A stretch of 64,000 bases of DNA from CBDESN01 sp965242495 (GTDB lineage Bacteria > Pseudomonadota > Alphaproteobacteria > MPNO01): positions 3,348,001 through 3,412,000 of the forward strand of contig OZ251446.1 in the NCBI GenBank assembly GCA_965242495.1, in the 5' to 3' direction. Positions 56,513 to 64,000 of this stretch are shown one piece after another. Below the pieces are notes generated by a model that saw only the letters and a list, made by a program, of their open reading frames with translations, did no database searches and was not told the origin of the DNA. Each line of letters starts with the position of its first letter. Positions within the stretch are counted from its first letter, which is position 1. The position numbers were made by a program, and so were the translations under genes.

Positions 56513-57915
56513 GGGCGCCGCTCCCGGCGGGGGTCGAGTTCGGCCAGCTGCGAGACGAACGTCGCTTCGTCGTCCAGGCAGCGCAGGTCGAGCCACAGCC
56601 TGTTGTCGCGGATGCGCCCGATCACCGGGATCGGCAGGGCGGCGAAGGCCGCGGCCAGCCGCTCGACCTCGCGCCCCGCCGCGCGCTTGGCGCCGCGCGG
56701 CGCGATCGCGATCGCCCGGCTGGGCAGACTCTCGACCGGGAGCGCGCCGCTGCCGATCTGGCTCTTGCAGGCGGCCGAGGCGACCGCGGCGGCGGCGCCC
56801 AGCCGTCGGGCGAGCGGCGGGACGAGCCTCGCCGCCTGGGCCGCGATGTCGTCGACGCTCCGGGTGAGGAGGCGCAGCGTCGGCAGGCGCGCGGCGAGGC
56901 GGTCGGGATCGGCATAGAGTTTGAGCACGGCGGAGAGCGCCGCGATCGCCGTCTTGTCGAGACGAAGCGCGCGCTTCATCGGGTTACGTTTGATCTTGTC
57001 GATGAGCGCCGCGCGCCCGACGACGATCCCGGCCTGCGGTCCGCCGAGCAGCTTGTCGCCGCTGAACGTCACCAGATCGGCGCCGGCGTCGAGCGAGTCC
57101 CGCGCCGTCGGCTCGCGCGGCAGGCCGTAGCGCGCCAGGTCGACCAGCGCGCCGCTGCCGAGATCGACCGCGAACGGCAGGCCGCGGCCGCGGCACAGCG
57201 CCGCCAGCGCGCGCTCCGTCGGCGCGGCGGTGAAGCCCCGGATGGCATAGTTGCTGCTGTGGACCTTCATCACCAGGGCCGTTCGCGCGCCCATCGCGGC
57301 CTCGTAGTCGCTGAGATGGGTCCGGTTGGTGGTTCCCACCTCGCGGAGCTTGCAACCCGCCCGCGCCATCACCTCGGGCAGGCGGAAGGCGCCGCCGATC
57401 TCGATCAGCTCGCCGCGCGAGACCGGGACCTCCTTCCGGCGGGCGAACGTGTTCAGCACCAGGAGGATGGCCGCGGCGTTGTTGTTCACCACCGTCGCGT
57501 CCTCGGCCCCGGTCAGGCGGCGGAGCCAGCCGGCGACGTGGGAGTCGCGGTCGCCCCGGCCCGCCCGCTCCAGGTCGTATTCCAGAGCGGCGGGCGCCGC
57601 CGCGGCTTCGGCCATCGCCTCGATGGCCTCCTGCGGCAGGGGCGCCCGGCCGAGATTGGTGTGCAGCGCCGTCCCGGTCAGGTTGAACACCCGGCGCAGG
57701 GTCGGCGCCAGCTTGGCGCGGACGAGTTCCGATACCCGGTCGGCGATGGCCGCTGCGTCCGCGTCGCCGGGCCGCGGCGCCGATCGCAGCTCTTCGAGCG
57801 CCTCGCGGACGGCCTCCGCCGCCAACGGCCGGCCGTGGCGGCCGATCAACGACGCGAGCGCGGGCAGCCGCAGGACGCCGTCGGTCGAGGGGATGCGAGG
57901 CCGGGCCGGCGTCAG
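56509..57915 (-). CDS. selA: L-seryl-tRNA(Sec) selenium transferase SelA
   Basis: About 468 residues. VFNLTGTALHTNLGRAPLP, TVVNNNAAAILLVL, GGAFRLPEVM, VHSSNYAIRGFT, DLGSGALVDL and SGDKLLGGPQAG (PLP Lys, about residue 288) define SelA, which converts Ser-tRNA-Sec to Sec-tRNA-Sec using selenophosphate. No ATG, GTG or TTG fits the conserved N-terminus (RIPSTDGVLRLPALASLI). A CTG at 57913-57915, overlapping the upstream stop as CTGA, is the most likely start; a TTG near 57860 would remove conserved residues. selD is not in the window. Confidence 0.94.
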   Translation of the reverse strand: MTPARPRIPSTDGVLRLPALASLIGRHGRPLAAEAVREALEELRSAPRPGDADAAAIADRVSELVRAKLAPTLRRVFNLTGTALHTNLGRAPLPQEAIEAMAEAAAAPAALEYDLERAGRGDRDSHVAGWLRRLTGAEDATVVNNNAAAILLVLNTFARRKEVPVSRGELIEIGGAFRLPEVMARAGCKLREVGTTNRTHLSDYEAAMGARTALVMKVHSSNYAIRGFTAAPTERALAALCRGRGLPFAVDLGSGALVDLARYGLPREPTARDSLDAGADLVTFSGDKLLGGPQAGIVVGRAALIDKIKRNPMKRALRLDKTAIAALSAVLKLYADPDRLAARLPTLRLLTRSVDDIAAQAARLVPPLARRLGAAAAVASAACKSQIGSGALPVESLPSRAIAIAPRGAKRAAGREVERLAAAFAALPIPVIGRIRDNRLWLDLRCLDDEATFVSQLAELDPRRERRP

Positions 57916-58901
57916 CGCGCGGGCTCCGAGACGGGAACGAACAGGTCTTCGATCGGCATCGCCTCGCGGATGAAACTCTGCTCCGCCAGATACCGCACCA
58001 GGGCCTCCAGCGTCGGCCGGTTCGCCTCGACGCCGTAGGGCCACGGGTCGCCGTCGAAGAGGTCGTCGATTTCGTCGAGGTCGGGATAGAGCCATGGCAG
58101 CATGTAGCGCTGCGCGCCCGAGAACCGCATCATCTCGAGCGCCCAGTCCTTGGCCTTGCAGAAGGCGTCGTACAGGCTCTGCGCGATCCATGGGTCGCGG
58201 TCGTAGACGTCGCGGCGGAGGGCGACCAGATGCATGATCGGATGGATGCGGGTCCGCCGGTAATAGTCCCGCTCCACCGCGCGGTAATCGGGGAACAACC
58301 GCGCCACGTCGGAGTGCCTGCCCAGAGTCTCGGGCAGGCGGGAGCCGAGCACGGCGTCGATCTCGCCCCGCGCCAGCAGATCGCCGAGCGACGCTCCGGT
58401 CCGGTTGATCTCGATCTCCACCGGCTTCAGCGGCGGGCGCGCGTGCGGGCCGCCATGGCGTCCCGCCTTCTCGACCGCGCCCTCGATCCAGCGGATCGCG
58501 CCGAGGTCGACCCCGTACTCCTGCCGCAGATGACCGCGGATCCAGACCGCCGCGGTCTGGGTATAGAGAGGGACTCCGACGCGCTTGCCTTCGAGGTCCT
58601 TGGGCGCGTCGATGCCGGCGCGCCGGTTGATGCAGATGAAGCCGTGGCGGAACGCCCGGGAGGGGAATACCGGAATGGCGACGAACGGGCAGTCGCCGGC
58701 CGCGGTCATGGCGACGAACTCGGAGCTCGAGAGTTCCGAGGCGTCGAACGCCAGCTCGCCGACCATCCGGTCGAAAATCTCGCGCGGGGCCTGGATGCTG
58801 CGATAGTCGAGCGCGATGCCGCGCGGCCGCGCGACGCCGGTCCGGAGCGCCTCCGTCCTGTCGTAAGGTCCGCAGGCGAGCGTCAGGGGAAGGTCCGTCA
58901 T
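57912..58901 (-). CDS. 4,5-dihydroxyphthalate decarboxylase-like / periplasmic-binding-fold protein
   Basis: 329 residues with no signal peptide. TLACGPYDRTEALRTG, DASELSSSEFVAM, FVAIPVFPSRAFRHGFICIN, DLEGKRVGVPLYTQTAAVWIRGHLRQEYGVDL and EIDAVLGSRLPET are the blocks of the family annotated as 4,5-dihydroxyphthalate decarboxylase, which has the type II periplasmic-binding fold (NMT1-like). The protein is probably cytoplasmic and binds or decarboxylates a small acid. It follows a 2Fe-2S protein and a FrdA-like flavoprotein and precedes selA with an overlapping stop, so all may be one transcript. Confidence 0.8.
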   Translation of the reverse strand: MTDLPLTLACGPYDRTEALRTGVARPRGIALDYRSIQAPREIFDRMVGELAFDASELSSSEFVAMTAAGDCPFVAIPVFPSRAFRHGFICINRRAGIDAPKDLEGKRVGVPLYTQTAAVWIRGHLRQEYGVDLGAIRWIEGAVEKAGRHGGPHARPPLKPVEIEINRTGASLGDLLARGEIDAVLGSRLPETLGRHSDVARLFPDYRAVERDYYRRTRIHPIMHLVALRRDVYDRDPWIAQSLYDAFCKAKDWALEMMRFSGAQRYMLPWLYPDLDEIDDLFDGDPWPYGVEANRPTLEALVRYLAEQSFIREAMPIEDLFVPVSEPAR

Positions 58902-58936
58902 CGGGCGGCGCTCCTGCTTGCGTTCCGGCCGGGTCG

Positions 58937-59281
58937 TCACCCGGTCCCGCGGCGCAGCTGCTCCTTGGGCGGGACGATGTCGGTCACCAGGTCGCGGATC
59001 AGCGGCTTGTTGGACAGCGGCCCGATCGTGGCGCCTGCGGGGGACAGGCGCGCGGTGCAGGCGTATCCGGTCTTGCCGTCGACCTCCAGCATGCACTCCT
59101 TGCAGGCGTTGGCGTTGATGCAGCTGTAGCGGATCGCGAGCGAGCCGTCTTCGTGGGCGCGGACCCATATCAGCGCGTCCAGCACGGACATGCCTTCCCG
59201 GTAGGGGACGTCGAAGCCGTCCAGCCGGGGCGACTCGCCCGGCGCGCCGCGCCGGATGCGGATCGGGACCGTACCGGTCAT
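58937..59281 (-). CDS. 2Fe-2S ferredoxin-like subunit (SdhB/FrdB N-terminal type)
   Basis: 114 residues. RLDGFDVPYREGMSVLDALIWVRAHEDGSLAIRYSCINANACKECMLEVDGKTGYACTARL is the plant-type 2Fe-2S domain of succinate dehydrogenase/fumarate reductase iron-sulfur subunits, with four Cys in the CxxxxxCxxC...C pattern. The C-terminal domain with 4Fe-4S and 3Fe-4S clusters is absent, so this is half-length. It overlaps the flavoprotein gene by 4 bases (ATGA) and probably takes its electrons. Confidence 0.88.
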   Translation of the reverse strand: MTGTVPIRIRRGAPGESPRLDGFDVPYREGMSVLDALIWVRAHEDGSLAIRYSCINANACKECMLEVDGKTGYACTARLSPAGATIGPLSNKPLIRDLVTDIVPPKEQLRRGTG

Positions 59282-61011
59282 TGCGCGGCCTCGGCCGGCA
59301 TGCGCCCGCCGCTGGCGCGTCTCACCGGCGCCCAGCCGGTCGCCACCGCGCCGTCGTCGGCCAGCGAGATCACGCCGTTGGCCTCGAACGAGGGGTCGGC
59401 CGCGGGGCAGTCCTCGCGTTGATGCGCCCCCCGGCTTTCGCGCCGGGCCAGGGCCGCGACGGCGACGGTCTCCGCCGCCAGCAGCCCCGCGCGGAGATCG
59501 TACCAGTCCTGTAGCGCGAGGTTGAAGCGGTCATGAGCGGGCGGGGCGAGACGCGGCAGCTCGTCCCGCCGCATCGCGCGGATGTCCGCCGTCGCGCGGA
59601 TCAGCCTCTCCCCGGTCCGCAGCAGACCGACATCCTCCCACATCAGCGTCTGGAGCCGCCGCCACAGGTCGCCGAAGCCGCCGTCGGGGGCGCAGCCCGC
59701 GGGCCGCGCCCGCGCCTTCAGCGCGCGCAGCGTCTCGAGGGCGGGTTCCGCGTCCCGCGCCTCCCAGCCGCGCGGCGCCCGGGCCGCGGCCGCCGCCGCC
59801 GCCCGCCCGGCGCGTTCGCCGAACACGAAGGCTTCCGGGATGGCGTTGCCCGACAGCCGGTTGGCGCCGTTGGCCCCGCCGACCGCCTCGCCGCCCGCGA
59901 ACAGTCCGTCGATCCGGGTCGCCATCGTCTCGTCGACGCGGAGTCCGCCCATGTGGTAATGCGCGATCGGCGCCACCTCGACCGCGCGCTTCGTCAGGTC
60001 GATGCCGTTCTTCGCCAGCCGGTCGATGACCGGGCCGAACGCCTGGCGGAGCCGGTCTTCGGGAATATGCTCGAAACTCAGATAGACGCCGCCGTTGGGC
60101 GAGGCGCGGCCGGCCTCGACCTCCTTGACGATGGCGTAGGAGGTGAGATCGCGCATCGCGGTGTATTTGCCGAAATCGGACCCGCCGTAGCGGTCGATGA
60201 ACTCCTCGAAGGCGCCGTTCAACAGCCGGCCGCCGAGCTTGTAGCGGAACGGGTCCCACATGATCGGATCCATGCCGACCAGGCGGGGCGCGAGATGGCC
60301 GATGGGGAAGAACTGCGGGAATTCCATGTCGATCAGCTCGGCCCCGGCGCGCAATGCGAGCGCGTAGGCGTCCCCGCCCATGTTGACCGAGGCGCTGTTG
60401 CGCCGGTAGAGCCGGGTCAGCCCGCCGCAGGCGAGGACCACCGCCGGCGCCGCGATCGTGACCGCCTCGCCCCGCTCGATGTCGAGGCCGACCGCGCCGG
60501 CGATGCGGCCGTCGCGGACCACGAGGTCGTTGACCGCGACCCCGCTGATGCGGCGGATGCCGGCGCCTTGCGCGACCTGGGCGCGCAGCGTCCTGGCGAC
60601 CGCCGGGCCGGTGTTGAGAAAATCGACGTAACAGCAGCGCGGAACGTTGTGTCCCGGCGCCGTCACCTGGGCGATGCGGCCGTCGTCCGACCGCGCCCAA
60701 CCGACCCGCCAGCCGTCCATCTCGCGGATGCGGGCCGGCGCCTCCTCGCACAGGATCGCGGCGAGCCGTTCGTCGCACAGCCCGCGCCCGGCTTCGAGCG
60801 TGTCGGCGAGATGACGGGTCCAGTGATCGGGCTCCTGCTCGCCGATCGCGGCCGCGACCGTCATCTGGGCCATGATCGTGGCGCCGCCCCGGCCGATCAT
60901 GCTCTTGTCGAGCAAAGTGGCGCGCGCGCCGTTGCGCGCCGCGGCGATGGCGGCGTACATCCCGGCCCCGCCGGCCCCCACCACCAGGACATCGGTTTCC
61001 AGATGGATCAT
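59278..61011 (-). CDS. FAD-dependent fumarate reductase/succinate dehydrogenase-like flavoprotein
   Basis: 577 residues. N-terminal FAD motif VLVVGAGGAGMYAAIAAARNGARATLLDKS, the His-containing segment near RGGATIMAQMT, PIAHYHMGGLRVDETMATRIDGLFAGGEAVGGANGANRLSGNAIPEAFVFGERAG, and a C-terminal helical region (LRTGERLIRATADIRAM) match FrdA/SdhA/AprA-like flavoproteins. It pairs with a short 2Fe-2S protein instead of a full FrdB and has no membrane-anchor gene. It could reduce or oxidise an organic acid in the cytoplasm; the substrate is unknown. First gene of the minus-strand run leading to selA. Confidence 0.88.
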   Translation of the reverse strand: MIHLETDVLVVGAGGAGMYAAIAAARNGARATLLDKSMIGRGGATIMAQMTVAAAIGEQEPDHWTRHLADTLEAGRGLCDERLAAILCEEAPARIREMDGWRVGWARSDDGRIAQVTAPGHNVPRCCYVDFLNTGPAVARTLRAQVAQGAGIRRISGVAVNDLVVRDGRIAGAVGLDIERGEAVTIAAPAVVLACGGLTRLYRRNSASVNMGGDAYALALRAGAELIDMEFPQFFPIGHLAPRLVGMDPIMWDPFRYKLGGRLLNGAFEEFIDRYGGSDFGKYTAMRDLTSYAIVKEVEAGRASPNGGVYLSFEHIPEDRLRQAFGPVIDRLAKNGIDLTKRAVEVAPIAHYHMGGLRVDETMATRIDGLFAGGEAVGGANGANRLSGNAIPEAFVFGERAGRAAAAAAARAPRGWEARDAEPALETLRALKARARPAGCAPDGGFGDLWRRLQTLMWEDVGLLRTGERLIRATADIRAMRRDELPRLAPPAHDRFNLALQDWYDLRAGLLAAETVAVAALARRESRGAHQREDCPAADPSFEANGVISLADDGAVATGWAPVRRASGGRMPAEAAQ

Positions 61012-61127
61012 ACGGCGGGCATTGTCCCAGATGGGCCGGAGACCCGCAACGCCCGACCACGGCCCGCCCGCGGCGTTGCCGCGCGGGCGGGGCCTGTGCT
61101 GTAATCCCGCCGCGCGCGGGAGGCGGT

Positions 61128-61931
61128 ATGACGGATTACGAACAGGCGTTGATCGACGCGGCGTGGCCGTATTGGGAGGCCGAAGCCGAGATCGCCCGGC
61201 GCTTCTTCGCCAGGGCTGCGCCGGAGGACCACGTGTTCTACCTGCGCGCCCAGCTGTGGAAGGAGCTCAACCCGGTCGACGGCTACTTCAACGGCCTGCA
61301 TCGCGAACTCGCGGCCCTGGTCGATTCCTTTCCGCGCATCGACCGGGACGTCGATCGCCACGACTATCGTTTCCGCCTCGTTCAGCTGACCCAGGAGTTC
61401 AACCACTACGTATTGTTGGCGGACATCTTCGAGCATCTGCTGGGTCGCCGGATCGCGCCCTCGGACACGGTCCAGCTCGAACAGGAGAAAGCCCTCGGCG
61501 ACTTGCGGCGGAGCTACGTTCAGTCGGGCGACCCGATCGCCAAGGCGGCCGTCGGCTTCACCGAAGGCGGCGGCGCGCGCCTGTTCCGGGAGGGGGCGAA
61601 ACTCGGCGGCGACGCGCTTCGCGACATGACGGCGAAGGCCATGCGGGTCATCTACGAGGACGAGAGGGACCATTACAAGGAGATGGCCGCGGAGGCGGTC
61701 GGCCTGATTCGGAGCGAGGACGATCTGGCGCGGATGACCGGCGCCGTCCGGGCCATCAGCATGCAGCGCGTGAGGATGCGCCAGGAGATGTTCCGGGGCG
61801 CGATGGACGATCGGGAGGTCGAGTCGTTCCTCGCCGCCAACCGACGCGGGGATCAGCCCAACGCTTCCACGCCCGGCAGCGTCTTGCCTTCCAGCCATTC
61901 CAGGAAGGCGCCGCCGGCGGTCGAGACGTAG
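61128..61931 (+). CDS. Uncharacterised ferritin-like helical protein
   Basis: 267 residues, strongly helical, with GGGAGG before the ATG. Acidic/His pairs such as LTQEFNHYVLLADIFEHLLG and VIYEDERDHYKEMAAEAVGLI resemble the ExxH helices of ferritin-like di-iron proteins, but I cannot assign a family. No signal peptide. The last ~26 residues lie over the 3' end of pgk on the other strand (79-base convergent overlap) and look low-complexity, so the natural stop may have been lost or shifted. Divergent from the FrdA-like gene. Confidence 0.65.
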   Translation: MTDYEQALIDAAWPYWEAEAEIARRFFARAAPEDHVFYLRAQLWKELNPVDGYFNGLHRELAALVDSFPRIDRDVDRHDYRFRLVQLTQEFNHYVLLADIFEHLLGRRIAPSDTVQLEQEKALGDLRRSYVQSGDPIAKAAVGFTEGGGARLFREGAKLGGDALRDMTAKAMRVIYEDERDHYKEMAAEAVGLIRSEDDLARMTGAVRAISMQRVRMRQEMFRGAMDDREVESFLAANRRGDQPNASTPGSVLPSSHSRKAPPAVET

Positions 61932-63040
61932 CTGAAGTCGCCCGCCGCGGCGGCGGCGGTCAGCGCCGCCGCCGTGTCGCCGCCGCCCGCGACCGACAGC
62001 AGCATGCCCGCGCGGGTGAGGCCGGCGGCCGCCTGTGCGACCGTGACGGTCGCTGCATCGAAGGGCGGTCGTTCGAACGCGCCCAGCGGGCCGTTCCAGA
62101 CCAGCGTGCGGCACGCGCCGAGCCGGTCGGCCAGACTCTTCGCCGAGGCCGGCCCGATGTCCAGCACCGACGAGTCCGCCGGTATGGCGGCGATCGGCAC
62201 GGCCTCGCTCGCGGCGTCCGACCCGGCCTCGCGCGCCGCGACCACGTCGCTGGGCAACAGGATCTCGCAACCGGCCGCATCGGCGCGGGCGAGCACGTCG
62301 CGGGCGGTCTGGGCCATGTCGCGTTCGCACAGCGACTCGGCGACGTCGGTCCCGAGCGCATGGAGGAACGTGTTCGCCATCGCGCCGCCGACGGCCAGCG
62401 CGTCCACCTTGGCGAGCAGGTTGGCGAGCAGGTCGAGCTTGGTCGAGATCTTGGCGCCGCCGACGATCGCGAGCACCGGGCGTCGCGGCGATTCCAGCGC
62501 TCGGGCCAGCGCCTCGAGCTCGGCCTGCATCGACCGGCCCATCGCCGCCGGCAGCAGGCGGGCGATCGCCTCGGTCGAGGCGTGCGCGCGATGCGCGGCG
62601 GAGAAGGCGTCGTTGACGTAGACGTCGCCCAGCGCCGCAAGGCGCTTCGCGAAGGCCGGGTCGTTGGCTTCCTCGCCGGGGTGGAAGCGCAGATTTTCCA
62701 GCAGCGCCACCTCGCCCGGGGGCAGCGAAGCGGCCGCCCGTTCTGCTCTGTCGCCCACGCAGTCGTCGATGAACGCGACCGCTTGGCCGCCCAGGGCCGA
62801 ACGCAGCGGCTCGACCAGCGGCCGCAACGACGAGGCGTCGTCGGGCCTGCCTCCGGGGCGGCCGAAATGGGACATCAGGATCACCCGCGCGCCCCGTTCG
62901 ACGAGCTCGCGGATCGTCGGCGCGAGGCGCTCGATGCGCGCCGCGTCGGCGACGCGGCCGTCCCGCATGGGGACGTTGAGGTCGCCCCGCAGCAGCACCC
63001 GCTTGCCGCCGACGTCGAGATCGTCGAGCGACGACGCCAT
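61853..63040 (-). CDS. pgk: Phosphoglycerate kinase
   Basis: 395 residues. VLLRGDLNVPMRDGRVADAARIERLAPTIREL, MSHFGRPGG, PVLAIVGGAKISTKLDLLANLL, VWNGPLGAFE and SVAGGGDTAAAL are the substrate- and nucleotide-binding motifs. It makes ATP from 1,3-bisphosphoglycerate in glycolysis. It follows gap by 21 bases, the standard gap-pgk operon. Confidence 0.97.
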   Translation of the reverse strand: MASSLDDLDVGGKRVLLRGDLNVPMRDGRVADAARIERLAPTIRELVERGARVILMSHFGRPGGRPDDASSLRPLVEPLRSALGGQAVAFIDDCVGDRAERAAASLPPGEVALLENLRFHPGEEANDPAFAKRLAALGDVYVNDAFSAAHRAHASTEAIARLLPAAMGRSMQAELEALARALESPRRPVLAIVGGAKISTKLDLLANLLAKVDALAVGGAMANTFLHALGTDVAESLCERDMAQTARDVLARADAAGCEILLPSDVVAAREAGSDAASEAVPIAAIPADSSVLDIGPASAKSLADRLGACRTLVWNGPLGAFERPPFDAATVTVAQAAAGLTRAGMLLSVAGGGDTAAALTAAAAAGDFSYVSTAGGAFLEWLEGKTLPGVEALG

Positions 63041-63061
63041 GCCGGCCGCGCCCCGGGCCGG

Positions 63062-64000
63062 TCAGCCGAGCCGTTCCATCGCCGCGGCGACGTCGATCAT
63101 CCGGTTGGCGAAGCCCCATTCGTTGTCGTACCAGGAGGCGACGCGGCACAGCTTGCCCTCCACCACCTGGGTCTGGGTGAGGTCGAAAATCGAGCTCGCC
63201 GGGTTGTGGTTGAAGTCCGACGACACCAGCGGCTCGTCGTTGACGACCAGGATCCCCTTCAGCCGCCTGGAGCGCGCCGCGCGTCGTATCGCCGCGTTGA
63301 TCTCCTCCGCCGAGGTCTTGCGCTTGGCCACGAATTTGAGATCGACGACCGAGACGTTCTCCGTCGGCACGCGGATCGCGGTGCCGTCGAGTTTGCCGTC
63401 GAGCTCCGGAAGGACGCGGCCGACGGCGCGCGCGGCCCCGGTCGAGGTGGGGATCATCGACCGCGCCGCCGAGCGCGCCCGGCGCGCGTCGCCGTGCAGC
63501 GTGTCGAGAAGCCGCTGATCCCCGGTATAGGCGTGGATCGTGGTCATGTAGCCTTGGCCGATGCCGACCGCCTTGTCGAGGACGGCGGCGACCGGAACCA
63601 GGCAGTTGGTCGTGCAGGAGCCGTTGGAGACGATGGTGTGGGACTTGCGCAGCTTGTGGTCGTTGACGCCGAAGACGACGGTCAGGTCTTCGTCCGTCGC
63701 CGGGGCCGATATCAGCACCCGTCTGGCGCCCGCCTCGATGTGCCGCGCCGCGTCTTCGCGCTTGGTGAACAGGCCCGTGGCTTCCATCACCACGTCGATC
63801 GCGAGCTTCCCCCAAGGCAGGCGCGCGGGGTCGCGCTCGGCGAAGACCCGGACCGTCCCGCCGCCGAGATCGATCCCGGATCTGCCGACGCGAACCGGTC
63901 CGGGAAACGGTCCATGGGTGGTGTCGCGCTTCAGCAGATAGGCGTTCATCTCGACCGACCCGAGATCGTTGATCGCGACGATCTCCACGTCGCGCCGCTC
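63062..64000 (-). CDS. gap: Glyceraldehyde-3-phosphate dehydrogenase, type I (5' truncated by window)
   Basis: 312 residues are visible; the frame is open to the window edge, and the missing part is the first ~30 residues with the NAD-binding GFGRIGR. Present are EIVAINDLG, SNGSCTTNCLVPVAAVLDK (catalytic Cys), TTIHAYTGDQRLLD, GKLDGTAIRVPTENVSVVDL and SWYDNEWGFANRM. It oxidises glyceraldehyde-3-phosphate to 1,3-bisphosphoglycerate, which pgk then uses. Confidence 0.97.
   Translation of the reverse strand, partial: ERRDVEIVAINDLGSVEMNAYLLKRDTTHGPFPGPVRVGRSGIDLGGGTVRVFAERDPARLPWGKLAIDVVMEATGLFTKREDAARHIEAGARRVLISAPATDEDLTVVFGVNDHKLRKSHTIVSNGSCTTNCLVPVAAVLDKAVGIGQGYMTTIHAYTGDQRLLDTLHGDARRARSAARSMIPTSTGAARAVGRVLPELDGKLDGTAIRVPTENVSVVDLKFVAKRKTSAEEINAAIRRAARSRRLKGILVVNDEPLVSSDFNHNPASSIFDLTQTQVVEGKLCRVASWYDNEWGFANRMIDVAAAMERLG

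Noticed and set aside
58937..59281. Selenocysteine read-through of the TGA that ends the 2Fe-2S protein, suggested by nearby selABC.
   Set aside because: The domain is complete before the TGA, and the frame closes again about a dozen codons later without conserved sequence.

Overview
The window is a GC-rich, densely packed chromosomal segment from an alphaproteobacterium. The evidence is the CobS/CobT aerobic cobaltochelatase pair, a DUF4169 protein, the secA/argJ/mutT neighbourhood and the small DERFPR-tailed membrane protein beside xerD. A Rhodospirillales-like bacterium is plausible, but I cannot name the genus from sequence alone. Most of it is housekeeping sequence; four patches of insertion-sequence debris and dispersed repeats interrupt it.

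Layout. 1-2.3 kb: end of an inverse-autotransporter-type outer-membrane protein and a lipoprotein. 2.3-4.2 kb: a scar with two decayed IS5-family 5' ends in direct orientation around a HigB/HigA-like toxin-antitoxin pair. 4.2-19.6 kb: an efflux pump, rpmB, an operon of a J-domain protein with cobS and cobT, divergent bolA, a CorC/HlyC protein, aroK-aroB, then xerD, accA and secA. 19.6-26.6 kb: an orphan protein fusing a nitrile-hydratase-like leader domain to a CFL-box domain, an IS1595 scar, argJ-mutT, and an MFS/DUF1445/FAD-oxidase group. 26.7-38.4 kb: a large AsmA protein, a flavin monooxygenase with a gutted paralogue beside it, two amidohydrolase-type genes, cysC, an S9 oligopeptidase and ispG. 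38.4-40.6 kb: a cobalamin riboswitch and btuB.

40.7-47.1 kb is a mobile, surface-glycan-flavoured island: orphan HigA, IS5 and IS1595 remnants, a sulfatase containing a G10 tract, a GT-C glycosyltransferase broken at a G12 tract, REP-like palindromes and a TylF-like methyltransferase. 47.1-52.0 kb holds a second cobalamin locus: an unrecognised conserved protein, btuF, btuC, btuD, a TonB, and a CobS/CobV-type synthase that lacks its acidic catalytic motif. 52.0-53.3 kb is a repeat-rich gap with a strong promoter and hairpin at its left edge. 53.3-61.0 kb, all on the minus strand, carries a FrdA-like flavoprotein, a 2Fe-2S partner, a substrate-binding-like protein, selA, selB, tRNA-Sec and a 2-hydroxyacid dehydrogenase. 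The window ends with a ferritin-like hypothetical gene, pgk and a truncated gap.

How it fits together. Cobalamin is a recurring theme: chelatase genes, riboswitch-controlled outer-membrane uptake, and a periplasm/inner-membrane importer with its own TonB. The degenerate late synthase raises the possibility that the cell depends on uptake. The selA-selB-selC block means the organism makes selenoproteins, but I see none in the window. The most unusual items are the leader/CFL-box fusion protein with no maturase nearby, the two long G tracts in adjacent surface-modification genes, the degenerate cobalamin synthase, and a short promoter-hairpin unit that could encode a small RNA.
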